A stretch of 64,000 bases of DNA from Dyadobacter sp. LHD-138 (GCF_030929615.1 NZ_JAVFVU010000016.1:62001-126000), one strand, 5' to 3'. Shown: positions 1 to 10,120, counted from the first letter of the stretch. The notes: generated by a model not told the origin, from the letters alone. Program-made: numbers and translations.

Positions 1-2
1 AA

Positions 3-197
3 CTGGTTGCAATGGCCATTCAAAATGAAGGTGGCATTGAAGCCGTTCAGTTAAAAGTGGCGCAGAATTTTGTCGACCAGTTCGGAAAACTGGCGAAAGC
101 AGGAAATACACTTATTCTTCCGGCCAACTTCGCCGACATGGGCTCAATGATTGCCACAGCCATGACTATTGTAAAATCATCCGAACCAAAGAAATAA
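3..197 (+). CDS. SPFH/stomatin-like (band 7) protein, C-terminal end only
   Basis: This is the 3' end of a gene that starts before the window; the frame is open from base 3. The 64 residues seen carry the pattern of the C-terminal end of prokaryotic stomatin/SPFH proteins: an amphipathic helix with QNFVDQFGKLAKAG, then TLILPANFADMGSMI. Such proteins form membrane-associated oligomeric rings and usually work with an NfeD-family partner. The next gene is exactly that partner, and its ATG (197) overlaps the last base of this TAA stop, so the two are translationally coupled. The SPFH domain itself is outside the window, so the family call rests on the tail and the neighbour. Confidence 0.75.
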   Translation: MVAMAIQNEGGIEAVQLKVAQNFVDQFGKLAKAGNTLILPANFADMGSMIATAMTIVKSSEPKK

Positions 198-640
198 TGA
201 TGGAATTGTCGTTGCCACAAATATGGATGATTATCGGACTGCTGATGCTGGTAGCAGAATTGGTGAGCGTCGTATTGGTTTTTATATTTTTCGCCGTTGG
301 CGGATTGGTTACTGCCTTGTTGGCCGCTCTGGGCATATTGCCAACGCTGGAATATCAGATTGTAGCTTTCTCGACAATTTCTATGCTCACATTAATACTT
401 TTCAGAAAACATGCGAAGAAATTACTGGAGACAAGGCGTGGCAAACAGGAAGAATACAAAGAATTTATAGGCGAAACAGCCATGGTCATCCGGGATATTC
501 CCTCGGACGGTTCCGGGAAAATATACTATCGGGGTGCAGAATGGAGTGCCACCTCCAATAACCACAATCCCATTGACGCAGGCAGTAAAGTCATTATTCA
601 ACGGACAGAAGGCATTACTTTGATTGTGGAAGAGTCTTAA
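197..640 (+). CDS. NfeD-family membrane protein
   Basis: The product is a 147-residue protein with two hydrophobic segments (about residues 8-30 and 32-68). They are followed by a soluble beta-rich domain in which GETAMVIRDIPSDGSGKIYYRGAEW and KVIIQRTEGITLIV fit the OB-fold NfeD C-terminal domain. Short NfeD proteins like this one lack the N-terminal serine protease domain and pair with SPFH proteins in membrane microdomains. It starts on the last base of the upstream SPFH stop, so the two form one operon. A second ATG at 200 is an equally possible start. A hairpin at 654-703 closes the unit. Confidence 0.85.
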   Translation: MMELSLPQIWMIIGLLMLVAELVSVVLVFIFFAVGGLVTALLAALGILPTLEYQIVAFSTISMLTLILFRKHAKKLLETRRGKQEEYKEFIGETAMVIRDIPSDGSGKIYYRGAEWSATSNNHNPIDAGSKVIIQRTEGITLIVEES

Positions 641-653
641 TCTTATACCAATA

Positions 654-703
654 AAAAGTGGCTGGATTTTCAGAAATCATATTTCCAAAACCCAGCCACT
701 TTT
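654..703. terminator. bidirectional terminator between nfeD and the pafA pair
   Basis: An 11-12 bp stem (AAAGTGGCTGG paired with CCAGCCACTTT) is flanked by A-rich sequence on the left and T-rich sequence on the right. It lies between convergent genes ending at 640 and 721, so it can terminate both. Confidence 0.75.
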
Positions 704-720
704 GTACTAATTCAAAAAAC

Positions 721-2379
721 TTATTTCTTCAAAGCCTCTTCAACCGGATTTCCAATGTTTCCGCTTGGCGGCAAAATGTGTAGCAAAGAAGCGATTGTCG
801 GCGCAATATCAGATACCGAAGTGCGTCTCAAAGTCTCGCCCTTATTGATTCCCCAACCGAATAACGCGAATGGAACCTGGGTATCGTAGTTGTAAGGCGT
901 TCCATGGGAAGTACCTGTTGAACTGCCATAAAACCAGCCTGGCTGCGTAATGATCTGGATATCTCCGCTCCTTTTCGCATTCACATTGTTCTTGTACAAT
1001 TCAAGCTGATACGTATTCAAAGGCGCCCTTCCCATATCTGTCAGATTCAATACATCGGCAATACCGTCTACCGGCAAAAGTGATTCTCTGACTACTTCAA
1101 AAACCTGGGTTGCCGTGATTTTCTTCTTTTTCAGCAAAGCGTGATTCAAATACAACTGGTTGTTTTCACTTCTTGTCACATAAGCACCCTCACCGAAAGT
1201 TTCATTTAAATTCTTTTTCATGATATCTGCCAACACAGTTCTGCTGGCAAGGCCCGCTGGTAACTTATGCTCTTTTGCAAATCCCGGAACATCGACAACG
1301 CCATGATCGGCTGTAAGGAAAACGGTATAATTCCCCTTGCCTGTCCAGCTGTCTAAAAAAGAAAACAGTTCGGCAAATTCGCGGTCAAGTCTCAAATAAT
1401 CATCTTCCTGCTCCACCGAATTAGGTCCGGCCATGTGCCCGATTTTATCAGGAGAAGAAAAACTGATCGCCAAAAAGTCTGTCTCAGCACCTTTTCCAAG
1501 CTTTTCGCCTTTTACGGCCTCAATCGCCATTTCCTTCGTAATGGTGTTTCCCCAGGGCGTGCCGGTTACGGTACCAAAAGCATCTCCGGCAAAACCGGCC
1601 AGTTCATAAGGAAAAACAGGTTTTTTCGCACCAGGTAATTTTCCTTCCCAAGGCACATCATCAGCCGTACTTTGCGTGTATTGCTCAATAGGATTCAACA
1701 ACTGCCAGCCTTTCTTCAAATATTCCGAAGGCATTTTTTTTGCATTGTAATCCTTTGCCCACTGCGGCAGTTCCTCCATATAAAAAGTACTCGTCACCCA
1801 GTTTCCCGTGTTGGAATCGAACCAGTACGAGCCATTGGCGGTATGTCCTGCCGGTAAAATAGAACCGCGGTCCTTGATGGCTACGCCAATGGTTTTTGAA
1901 CGGAAATTGGTAGCAATTCTCAGTTGGTCCGTTACCGTGCTCGTCAGTAAATTCCGTGGCGACATTTTACCCACACTTACATTACTGCTGCCCACCGTTT
2001 TGACCGTACTGTCTTCCACGCAATAAACGCCTTTTGCTGCATGTTGGTCATACCACTCATTTCCGACCATTCCATTGATCGCCGGTACCGAACCTGTATA
2101 AATCGAGGCGTGACCGGCCGCTGTTACCGTTAAGGCATAGCTGTAATGATTATTACGACAGTTAAAACCTTCATTCAAAAAGCGTTTGATCCCACCTTCG
2201 ACATACTTGTCATAATAGCGATACAGGTAATCATAACGCATTTGATCCACAACGATACCTACAACCAATTTAGGTCTTGCAAGCGTTTTGGCATTTGTAA
2301 CGTTTGTTTTTTTGGGTGTTTGGGCAGCAACTGAAAAAGTTGCAAAAAGTCCCATAAGCCAGAAAGATAGTTTTCTCAC
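721..2379 (-). CDS. PafA-like alkaline phosphatase (paralogue 1)
   Basis: The product has 552 residues with a Sec signal peptide (residues 1-19, ending VAAQ) and should be exported. It matches the PafA-type phosphate-irrepressible alkaline phosphatase of the alkaline phosphatase superfamily: metal-binding D45 in VVDQMRYDYL, nucleophile T86 in TVTAAGH, N107, and the K169/R171 pair in IKDRGS. The spacings of N, K and R from the nucleophile (+21, +83, +85) equal those of the characterised Elizabethkingia PafA (T79, N100, K162, R164). ADHG near residue 358 supplies further metal ligands. It probably releases phosphate from monoesters in the periplasm. Its closest relative here is the gene just upstream, 82 bases away on the same strand. 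Confidence 0.9.
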   Translation of the reverse strand: MRKLSFWLMGLFATFSVAAQTPKKTNVTNAKTLARPKLVVGIVVDQMRYDYLYRYYDKYVEGGIKRFLNEGFNCRNNHYSYALTVTAAGHASIYTGSVPAINGMVGNEWYDQHAAKGVYCVEDSTVKTVGSSNVSVGKMSPRNLLTSTVTDQLRIATNFRSKTIGVAIKDRGSILPAGHTANGSYWFDSNTGNWVTSTFYMEELPQWAKDYNAKKMPSEYLKKGWQLLNPIEQYTQSTADDVPWEGKLPGAKKPVFPYELAGFAGDAFGTVTGTPWGNTITKEMAIEAVKGEKLGKGAETDFLAISFSSPDKIGHMAGPNSVEQEDDYLRLDREFAELFSFLDSWTGKGNYTVFLTADHGVVDVPGFAKEHKLPAGLASRTVLADIMKKNLNETFGEGAYVTRSENNQLYLNHALLKKKKITATQVFEVVRESLLPVDGIADVLNLTDMGRAPLNTYQLELYKNNVNAKRSGDIQIITQPGWFYGSSTGTSHGTPYNYDTQVPFALFGWGINKGETLRRTSVSDIAPTIASLLHILPPSGNIGNPVEEALKK

Positions 2380-2460
2380 GTGTCAGGAATATTTATTAAT
2401 TGATGTCAAAAGTATATTAAAAATTAGAACAGGGCATGCTTTTAATGGGATTTTAAGGCC

Positions 2461-4134
2461 TCAGTTCTTTTTCAGTGCCTCCTCAACGGGATTCCCGACA
2501 TTACCACTCGGTGGAAGAATATGCAGCAGAGAGGAGACCGTTGGGGCTATATCCGCAATCGTCGTCCTCTTGAGCGTTTCCCCCTTGTTAACTCCCCAGC
2601 CGTACAGTAAAAAAGGGACATGGGTATCATAGTTATAAGGCGTTCCGTGATCAGTGCCGGTAGCGCCGCCGGCAAACCATCCGGGCTGCACCACCACCTG
2701 AAGGTCTCCGCTCCGCTTTGCGTTCACATTATTTTTAAACAATTCGAGCTGGTATGTATTCAAAGGTGCTTTATTCATATCCTGCAAATTAAGCACATCG
2801 GCAATGCCCTTGATGGGCAGCAAAGCAGTTCTGACCACTTCAACGGCATCCGCCATCGATATCTTTTTTGATTTCAATAATTTATGATCCAGATACCACT
2901 GGTAGTTTTCGCTGGCCAACACATAATCACCCGCTCCAAAAGCATCCGACAACGATTTTTTGACAAGATCTTCAATTTGTCTTGCATTCAATAAACCCGC
3001 AGGTAGCTTATGTTCCTGCCAAAAAGCGGGAACATCCATCCCTCCGTGATCGGCAGTGAGGAAAACCGTATAATTGCCTTTGCCAACCCAGCCGTCCAGA
3101 AAAGTAAACATCTCGGCAAATTCCATATCCAGGCGCAGATAATTATCTTCCTGTTCAACGGAAGTCGGGCCAAAAGCGTGACCGATTCTGTCCGGTGAAG
3201 AAAAACTCACAGCCAAAAAATCGGTATCCTTCCCTTTTCCAAGATTCTCGCCTTTGATCGCTGCGAGTGCCATATCCTTCGTCATCGTGTTTCCCCAGGG
3301 CGTTGTCGTTACCACCCCAAAAGCATCGCCAGACAATCCTGCCAGCTCGTACGGAAAAACCGGTTTGGCAGTCCCTGGCAATTTTCCTTCCCAGGGTTCA
3401 TCGTCCGGCGTACTTTCCACATATTGCTCGATAGGCAACAGCGTTTTCCATCCGCGTTTCAAATATTCGGACGGCATTTTCTTCGCATTATAATCCTGAA
3501 CCCATTTCGGAAGCTCATTGGTGTAATAAGTACTCGTTACCCAATTACCGGTTTTGGAATCGAACCAGTAAGCCCCGTTTGCCGCATGGCCCGCCGGGAG
3601 AATCGATGCTCTGTCCTTGATGGCCACACCGATTGTTTTCGAGCGAAAATTCGTAGCAATTCTAAGCTGGTCGGTAACAGTGCTCGTCAGCAAATTTTTC
3701 GGGGACATTTTACCGACTGTGACATTCGTACTACCCACGGTCGCAACGTTGTGATCATCGGTGCAATATACTTTTTGCCCGGTAGCCGTGTCAAACCAGT
3801 CATTTCCCACAATTCCGTTAATCGCTGGCAAAGATCCCGTGTATACAGCCGAATGTCCCGCTGCCGTTACCGTAAGCGCATAATGGTAATGGTTATTCCT
3901 GCAATTGAAGCCGTCATTGATAAGTCTTTTGACCCCGCCTTCGGTATATTTATTATAAAAACGGTATAGGTAATCATAACGCATCTGGTCTACGACGATG
4001 CCCACAACCAGTTTGGGTCGGGCCAGTGGGGTTGCCTTTTGCGATGCTTTTGGGGAATGTTGCGCATAAACCAAAGAACTCAGCATGCAGCCCAGCAAAA
4101 CAGCATGCAGCGATAGTCTGGATATATATTTCAT
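2461..4134 (-). CDS. PafA-like alkaline phosphatase (paralogue 2)
   Basis: This 557-residue protein has a signal peptide ending near LVYAQ. It is colinear with the next gene downstream over its whole length and nearly identical in long stretches, so the two come from a tandem duplication. The catalytic set is intact and equally spaced: T90 in TVTAAGH, N111, and K173/R175 in IKDRAS. ADHGG provides metal ligands, where paralogue 1 has ADHGV. The mature N-terminus and the loop around residues 115-135 differ most, so substrate range may differ. It is the first gene of the pair in transcription order. Confidence 0.9.
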   Translation of the reverse strand: MKYISRLSLHAVLLGCMLSSLVYAQHSPKASQKATPLARPKLVVGIVVDQMRYDYLYRFYNKYTEGGVKRLINDGFNCRNNHYHYALTVTAAGHSAVYTGSLPAINGIVGNDWFDTATGQKVYCTDDHNVATVGSTNVTVGKMSPKNLLTSTVTDQLRIATNFRSKTIGVAIKDRASILPAGHAANGAYWFDSKTGNWVTSTYYTNELPKWVQDYNAKKMPSEYLKRGWKTLLPIEQYVESTPDDEPWEGKLPGTAKPVFPYELAGLSGDAFGVVTTTPWGNTMTKDMALAAIKGENLGKGKDTDFLAVSFSSPDRIGHAFGPTSVEQEDNYLRLDMEFAEMFTFLDGWVGKGNYTVFLTADHGGMDVPAFWQEHKLPAGLLNARQIEDLVKKSLSDAFGAGDYVLASENYQWYLDHKLLKSKKISMADAVEVVRTALLPIKGIADVLNLQDMNKAPLNTYQLELFKNNVNAKRSGDLQVVVQPGWFAGGATGTDHGTPYNYDTHVPFLLYGWGVNKGETLKRTTIADIAPTVSSLLHILPPSGNVGNPVEEALKKN

Positions 4135-4475
4135 AGAAAAGGTTTAAGAAGATTATGCCTGACGCAGTTTAATTCGGATCGCAAAGTAGGAAAAATATAT
4201 TTCCTCACTCCCAATGTATACGCCCGAAAGATTTGTTCAGGCTAATTTAAGTTTAACAAATCGTTATCTCCCTATCAAAAGATAAAACCGTGGTTCTTTA
4301 CCTTCTGAAATGATAAAATTACGCGACAGTTTTAAATCAGACTTTCCCGCAACGCCAGCGGGTTAATTGATGTATTCATAAATTGAAAGCAAACCGCTAT
4401 ATTCATTTCTTTTTTAACCTATGGGAATTCATCACCCCGATTCTCAGTTTTGTTCGTATAATCACAAATAATCCA
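4135..4475. other. intergenic region between divergent pafA pair and lipoprotein gene
   Basis: This 341-base non-coding stretch must hold the promoters of the pafA pair (minus strand) and of the lipoprotein gene (plus strand). The reading frame of the lipoprotein gene runs upstream to about 4383, but that extension would place residues in front of the signal peptide and is unlikely to be translated. I see no strong hairpin or RNA gene. Confidence 0.4.
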
Positions 4476-4868
4476 ATGACGCGTAACCCAAAAATCGGCC
4501 AGGTTTTACTTCTGGTAGTCTTCGGAATTCTGGCAGGATGCAGCTCAGGAATCCCCATTTCGACAAGCAAGAAATACCCCATTGAAGTACTTTATGAAAA
4601 TCAGTCGCTCGACCGCCCTTACTCCGAAATCGGCTGGGTAGAGATCAGCAGCGAAGATTCTCTGACGGCAAGACAAACACAGAATAAAAAAATGATGTAT
4701 CGCGGCAATGATGCGGATACCAAAGAACTTCTTGCGGCCCGTCTGGTTATGAAAGCACAGAAAATCGGAGCCAACGCACTCATTAACGTGCAATATAAAT
4801 ATTACACTTCGGTAAAAAAGGAAGGATATATCATGAAAGGCCTTGCCGTGAGGTATCGTGGAGAATAA
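4476..4868 (+). CDS. small lipoprotein, YbjQ/DUF4156-like
   Basis: The product has 130 residues from the ATG at 4476. I chose this start because the protein then opens with a classic lipoprotein signal (MTRNPK, a hydrophobic run, then ILAGC as lipobox), with Cys24 as the lipidated residue. The C-terminal part, ELLAARLVMKAQKIGANALINV followed by YKYYTS, resembles small YbjQ/DUF4156-like proteins in which a helix precedes an NALINV-type strand. Function is not known. It stands alone between divergent and codirectional genes. Confidence 0.7.
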   Translation: MTRNPKIGQVLLLVVFGILAGCSSGIPISTSKKYPIEVLYENQSLDRPYSEIGWVEISSEDSLTARQTQNKKMMYRGNDADTKELLAARLVMKAQKIGANALINVQYKYYTSVKKEGYIMKGLAVRYRGE

Positions 4869-4947
4869 GGCAAAACCCAGATACCTCAATCATTATTATA
4901 AATTTTTCATCGCACCGGTGACCCGGTCTTAATTCATCATTCTTGAC

Positions 4948-5475
4948 ATGCTTTTCACAGCCGACCTATCCAATATGCCCGTTGAAGCAGAATCGCGGGT
5001 AATCGTCCGGTTTCAGGATTGTGACCCGTTAATGCATCTGAACAACTCGAAATATTTTGAATATTTTTTCAACGCCCGGGAAGACCAGGTTTCAAAATTA
5101 TACGGTTTCAGTTTTGAAGCGATGTTCAGGGAGTTGAAAACGAGCTGGGTGGTTTATCAGCATCAGATCGCCTACGTGCGTCCGGCACTGATCAGCGAGT
5201 GGACCCGGATCACCTCCCGTGTTATTCATTACAATGAGGATACCATGGTAACGGAATATTTCATGACCAATGACCAGCGGACTGAATTGAAAACCATGCT
5301 CTGGACCACTTCAAAACATATCAGCATTGTCACCGGGAAAAGGGTGCCGCACCACCAGGAGGTTATGGATTATCTGGCGGCTACCTGCGTGCCGGGTATT
5401 GATTTCCCAAATCTGGAATTCAACGCGCGCATACACCATATTAAACACGCACTGTCAACAGGTGCTAACGCATAA
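4948..5475 (+). CDS. acyl-CoA thioesterase, 4HBT hotdog family
   Basis: The product has 175 residues. RFQDCDPLMHLNNSKYFEYF at about residues 22-41 is the signature of the YbgC/FadM-type 4-hydroxybenzoyl-CoA thioesterase group; the Asp of DCDPLMHLNN is the expected catalytic residue. The rest follows a single hotdog fold. It probably hydrolyses acyl-CoA or acyl-ACP thioesters in the cytoplasm; the substrate cannot be read from sequence. An inner ATG at 4975 is an alternative start. Its end overlaps the end of the convergent tamB-like gene by 11 bases. Confidence 0.85.
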   Translation: MLFTADLSNMPVEAESRVIVRFQDCDPLMHLNNSKYFEYFFNAREDQVSKLYGFSFEAMFRELKTSWVVYQHQIAYVRPALISEWTRITSRVIHYNEDTMVTEYFMTNDQRTELKTMLWTTSKHISIVTGKRVPHHQEVMDYLAATCVPGIDFPNLEFNARIHHIKHALSTGANA

Positions 5476-8400
5476 GTTCTTTTCTTGAAATCAGTTTGTT
5501 GTTGCTTGTGTCCTTTTCGGAAGAATCCGGGACCGGAATGGTATAAGGAATCTGAAGAGCCACCGGTTTCGGCATCATTTTGAAGCGGTTGAAGCTGTGT
5601 GTAAACTGCATGCTGACACCGCCCGTTGTTAAGGTGTTGTTCAGGTAAAGCGAGTTTTGAATGTTCCGGTTATAAGCTTTCGCACGAACGGAGCCATTGG
5701 GCGTAAGCCAGTATTCCAGCGTCCATTCGCCCAGGATGCTTGTCGCATCGTATTGGTTGGCACCCGTACTTCCGGAACTGATCCGTCCGTCCCTTGTAAT
5801 CCTGAAACGGTCGTTGAGAAACCGATATGAAAAACGAAGCTGTAAATTGTTAAGTGCATTTTGATCCAGCGAAAGACCACTGACACCCACTTCCAGATTC
5901 TCATTCAGGGTGGAAGCCCAACGGCTGATCTGGTTTGAAACGAGTTCACTGATGCTGTTACCGACAAAATTCTGGTTGGTGGCAACATTAGCTTCCGGCA
6001 ATAGCTGATTCACAACCAGCAAGCTGCTTACCTGTCTACTTAGTTCCTGTTCATCCGATTTCAGTTTGGTCTGGAAAGCTTCAAGCTGCCCGCGCAAATT
6101 GCTTAACGACGGATTGTCAAGGATCTGAAGGTCATATTTAATTTGAGGAGACATCAATCGGTCAGACAGCGCAATTGTCACCTCCACAGGATAGCGGCGG
6201 GATAATATCGCTGCTTCCGCGCTGTTGGTCGTAGAGGTATTGGGCAGTACGCCTGCTAATGAAACAAGTTGTTTGTAACCGGTTTTCACATCCAGCTGTG
6301 CCCCGTAAGGATCGCCCGACCAGACAATCTTACTGCCTGGCTTGATCGTAAATTTCTTATTAATGATATTTTGCAGCGTGAAATTGTAATCGCCCTTATC
6401 AATTTCATAGGTCCCAACCATCGTAAAATCACCCTTGGTATCAATATTGAGATTCAAACGGCCACTTCCGTTCGCCCTGATGATATCACCGGTTTGCCGG
6501 TCAAAAATGATCTCACAGGTTGCATCCGGGGTTAAGTTGAAATTAAAATTCATTTTGATACCTCCCGCAACCTTGCCCTGCTGCAAATCTTTTGACGAAG
6601 ACGTGCTGTCTTCTTTGGGCATCTGACTGACGAACTGAATATAATCCTGCGTTGCCACCTCGGTAGCGCCATCCAGCGGAATATGTATCCTGGTGTTTTT
6701 ATTACTGGTCACGTTCGCCTCGATGTTCATATTATCGATCGGGCCGTAAATATTGACAGGACCTGTTACATAGGCGGTGCCGTAAAACATATCATTGTCC
6801 TTACTGGCCGTATTCAGGATCTTGAAATTGTGCAGATCGGCATTAAAACCTAAACTGAAATACTTGAAACCATCATGAAAAACACCGCCACGAAGCGACG
6901 CTGTATTGCCGTCAGGATCCGTCAGCGTAATATTATTTACGGTGATCTCACTTTCGGTAAAATTAATCTTATCGCTAAAAGTAAACACCGATTGCAGATA
7001 ATCGAATTTCATGCGCCCTTTCTCCACCATCAACGAGCCGTCCAATACCGGTGCATTCAGCGTACCTTTGATCAATACCGTACCGTGCGCTTTTCCGCTG
7101 ACATCCGAAACCAGTTCCTGAGAGAACGGCTCCAATGCTTTGAAATCCATATCATTAAAATTCGCTTTCAGGTTTAACGTATTCGAATTCAATTTAGGAC
7201 GGTAAGATCCTACGAGCGTAAAAATCCGTCTCGCGTCCTTGTTCAGTTCCGCATCGATTTGCAACTGGCTATCAAACTGCTCCCACTCTCCTGTTCCTGA
7301 AAAGTTTCCAAATTCGTAGTTCGCATAACCCAGACTTTCAATATTAAAATTGGCATCCAAAACCACGCTGTTGTAAGCGTCCCGTACTTTTGCGGAACCA
7401 TCCATGATACCGGAAAGCTGCGTTGTAAAAACCGGATTCAGCGTTCCCAGTTTGAAATTCTTGATATCCAAAAGCAGCGTCTTATCCGGATCCGACGACA
7501 AAATTCCGTTCAGCGTCAGTCGTTGTCTCCCGTTTATCAGACCAAGATTGCTGAAAGTAATATCTTTGCCAACAATCGAAATCAGGCTGTTTTCCGGCAT
7601 AGTCCACGCTTCATCCAGTAAATTCAGTCGGGAATTTTTAAAACCAATATCCAGACCGGCGGGTAAGAACCGTATTTCTCCCGTCAAATTTGCCCGGTTT
7701 GTACTACTTACTTGCCTTATACCGCCATTAAAATCAATGTGATCCACGTCCCAGGTACCTTCCAGTTCCAGTTTTTCCGTAGGAACCAGCGTACTCATTT
7801 GCTGTTTATCAGAAATCACCAGCACCGACGCCAGAACCTCCGCGCTGTTGACAAACTTGGAAGTTGTCACGTCTACTTCGGATTTAATGAACTGGTTTTT
7901 CCCATAACGAGCCGTATCGGCCACAGCATTTAAAGAGACAAATGCAGTGTTATCCATTTTGAATTTACCTTCCGCTCTCGAACCATGGGACACGTATACA
8001 TCGGGACTTAAAAAGGCCAAAAACTGTCCGATGTTTTTAGTTTCAACTTCGTAGTCAATTTCATATTTACGTAAGATTGTCTTTTTCTCCTTTTTCGCAT
8101 AATAAGCGTTTCGATCTGAAAGATTCTCAAAGAAATAAAGCTGATACTCAGACAACACCTGATTGATGTCTTTCCAGGCCTGCGTCGGAATAAAATCCCC
8201 TTCCGCCCGGGCCGTCAAAAATTCACTTTCGAGATTTAAAATACGCTTATCAAGCTTTTGGCGGGAAGAAAACAGCAACGTATCAATAACCAGATTCCGC
8301 TCCTTTTTCGAGGTGATCAAAAAAGTATTCAGCAATTTGGCATCGCCGAGCAGTTCGTCAAGTGTGTTTCCTGCGACTTTTACATCAAGCTGCGTCCGAA

Positions 8401-10048
8401 GTGTAATGGCGTCTTTGGTAAAACCAAGCGGTAAAAGATTGGCTTTTTCAATAACACCCTGTAAATCAAAAGACTTTTTAGGTTTGGACAGATCAAATTC
8501 GCCTTCCAGGTTTACAACCAGATTGGAATCCCGCGAACTGACCAATCCACTGAAATACTGATTTTGCAAATTTCCCTTTAAACCAATATTTCTGTAATCG
8601 TAATTTTTAAAACCGATCCGGGTCACCATCGCGTCCATATTGGTCGAAGCGTTAGCAAGATCAAGTCCCTTTCCATGAATATTCCCCGAAAAATCCAGCC
8701 TTTGCCAGGTTTCCGGCAAGTCGATCAGCTTACCAAGCTCGAAATCCGTTGTAGAAATATCCCCAGAATAAGTAGTCGTTTTTTCGTCCGAAATGTGAAA
8801 CAACAAGTCTCCGGACACTTTCCCAAGCTCAGAAGAAGCCGAAGCCTTCACGTCAAAGTCGCCGATTGTTCCCTTAAAGGTTCCATCCAGTAACGTCACA
8901 CCAAATTTCTGCAATGTTTCATGCGATTTCCACTCGGGATAATACTGGACCAGATCAACCGGAAGTACTTTGGACAATGATAATTGAATATCCATAACCG
9001 GGTTGTTATCCGGCAACCCTTTAAAACCTAAATCACCCAGTAAACGACTTCCCTGGCCGAAGCGGATATCGGCATGAGACAGTTCAAAATCATCAACCCG
9101 GCCATCAAAATCACCCGAAACTTTCCAGGTTTCACTAAGCCTGTCCACATATTCCGAAAATAAACCAAGATCTGAGGAATGAATATAGCTGTCGACGAAA
9201 TGTCCTCTGAGAAAAACTTTATGGTTAAAGTCACCCAAATCTCCCGAACGATTGTAATGAAAACTGATGTCATTGCTGATGAAAGAATTACCGATATGCG
9301 CACTCAGCTCTTTCAGCTCCATTTTTTTCTGGCAAAACAGAAAGCGGGTATCCAGATCGTGCATCGTTAAACCCGTTTGAAGGTCAACTGTTTTCAGGTT
9401 TTTGGCAAGAAACGAGATCGTGTCACCCTGCGCCAGGAAATCTTTCAGATCCGCATTAAGCTTGTTCAGCTCGAAGTGAGAATAATCAAAAATCCGCGCG
9501 CCCTTGTACCGCGGCCTCCTCGGGTCGTCATAGCGGAACGTCCCATCGACAATCCGGGACTTTCCAATTGTAAAAGGTGTGTTATTTTCCGGTGCATTGG
9601 CCGGCCTTGGCGTACTGGAAGAAGTAAGTTCGACAATTCGGTTGATAAAACCATCAATATTCAAATCACCGGTTTTAGGTACGACAATCAAATGGACATT
9701 CGGCTGGTACAGCGTCACCTCGTCCAGGTGAATTTCTTTTGAGGAATTGTCGATGATATCCTGCACATTCAGGTTCACATCAATCCTTCCGACGTCGATC
9801 ATCTGCCGCTGGGTAGTATCCTTCACGGAAACTCCTTCCAGCGATACCACGTCAAACCATTTGATGTTAACCCGTGTTATGTGAATGGGATAACCCATTT
9901 TCTCGGAAATGGTTGCGGTAGCCGTTTTGACCAGGAAAGTCTGGACTGAAGGGAACTGCACGGCGACGGTAACGATTCCCAGCGCTAAAAGCGCAAAGAT
10001 CATTAGCACAACCAGGACATTGATGATCGCCTTCAGGGATTTCAACAT
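5465..10048 (-). CDS. TamB-like translocation and assembly module protein
   Basis: This 1527-residue protein has one N-terminal membrane anchor (residues 8-30). A very long periplasmic stretch of repeating beta-strand segments follows, with AsmA/TamB-like patterns (GDLLFHISD, GSLMVEKGRMKF, GTYEIDKGDYNF). The C-terminal third (about 1080-1500) is the TamB domain. Length and layout fit the TamB/YhdP-like bridge proteins that span the periplasm and carry lipids or assist outer-membrane protein insertion. No TamA neighbour is present. The divergent tsaD start lies 73 bases from its ATG. Confidence 0.88.
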   Translation of the reverse strand: MLKSLKAIINVLVVLMIFALLALGIVTVAVQFPSVQTFLVKTATATISEKMGYPIHITRVNIKWFDVVSLEGVSVKDTTQRQMIDVGRIDVNLNVQDIIDNSSKEIHLDEVTLYQPNVHLIVVPKTGDLNIDGFINRIVELTSSSTPRPANAPENNTPFTIGKSRIVDGTFRYDDPRRPRYKGARIFDYSHFELNKLNADLKDFLAQGDTISFLAKNLKTVDLQTGLTMHDLDTRFLFCQKKMELKELSAHIGNSFISNDISFHYNRSGDLGDFNHKVFLRGHFVDSYIHSSDLGLFSEYVDRLSETWKVSGDFDGRVDDFELSHADIRFGQGSRLLGDLGFKGLPDNNPVMDIQLSLSKVLPVDLVQYYPEWKSHETLQKFGVTLLDGTFKGTIGDFDVKASASSELGKVSGDLLFHISDEKTTTYSGDISTTDFELGKLIDLPETWQRLDFSGNIHGKGLDLANASTNMDAMVTRIGFKNYDYRNIGLKGNLQNQYFSGLVSSRDSNLVVNLEGEFDLSKPKKSFDLQGVIEKANLLPLGFTKDAITLRTQLDVKVAGNTLDELLGDAKLLNTFLITSKKERNLVIDTLLFSSRQKLDKRILNLESEFLTARAEGDFIPTQAWKDINQVLSEYQLYFFENLSDRNAYYAKKEKKTILRKYEIDYEVETKNIGQFLAFLSPDVYVSHGSRAEGKFKMDNTAFVSLNAVADTARYGKNQFIKSEVDVTTSKFVNSAEVLASVLVISDKQQMSTLVPTEKLELEGTWDVDHIDFNGGIRQVSSTNRANLTGEIRFLPAGLDIGFKNSRLNLLDEAWTMPENSLISIVGKDITFSNLGLINGRQRLTLNGILSSDPDKTLLLDIKNFKLGTLNPVFTTQLSGIMDGSAKVRDAYNSVVLDANFNIESLGYANYEFGNFSGTGEWEQFDSQLQIDAELNKDARRIFTLVGSYRPKLNSNTLNLKANFNDMDFKALEPFSQELVSDVSGKAHGTVLIKGTLNAPVLDGSLMVEKGRMKFDYLQSVFTFSDKINFTESEITVNNITLTDPDGNTASLRGGVFHDGFKYFSLGFNADLHNFKILNTASKDNDMFYGTAYVTGPVNIYGPIDNMNIEANVTSNKNTRIHIPLDGATEVATQDYIQFVSQMPKEDSTSSSKDLQQGKVAGGIKMNFNFNLTPDATCEIIFDRQTGDIIRANGSGRLNLNIDTKGDFTMVGTYEIDKGDYNFTLQNIINKKFTIKPGSKIVWSGDPYGAQLDVKTGYKQLVSLAGVLPNTSTTNSAEAAILSRRYPVEVTIALSDRLMSPQIKYDLQILDNPSLSNLRGQLEAFQTKLKSDEQELSRQVSSLLVVNQLLPEANVATNQNFVGNSISELVSNQISRWASTLNENLEVGVSGLSLDQNALNNLQLRFSYRFLNDRFRITRDGRISSGSTGANQYDATSILGEWTLEYWLTPNGSVRAKAYNRNIQNSLYLNNTLTTGGVSMQFTHSFNRFKMMPKPVALQIPYTIPVPDSSEKDTSNNKLISRKELMR

Positions 10049-10093
10049 ATATAGCTTCGCAGCAGATTCCTGCGTATCTTATCGTTAATTGCT

Positions 10094-10101
10094 TATTTTT
10101 G
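10094..10101 (+). promoter_or_regulatory. Bacteroidota-type -7 element before tsaD
   Basis: TATTTTTG matches the -7 consensus TAnnTTTG, 20 bases before the tsaD ATG. The -33 TTTG is not clear, so this is a weaker call than the tRNA promoter. Confidence 0.4.
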
Positions 10102-10120
10102 CGAATATTATTCAAATTTC

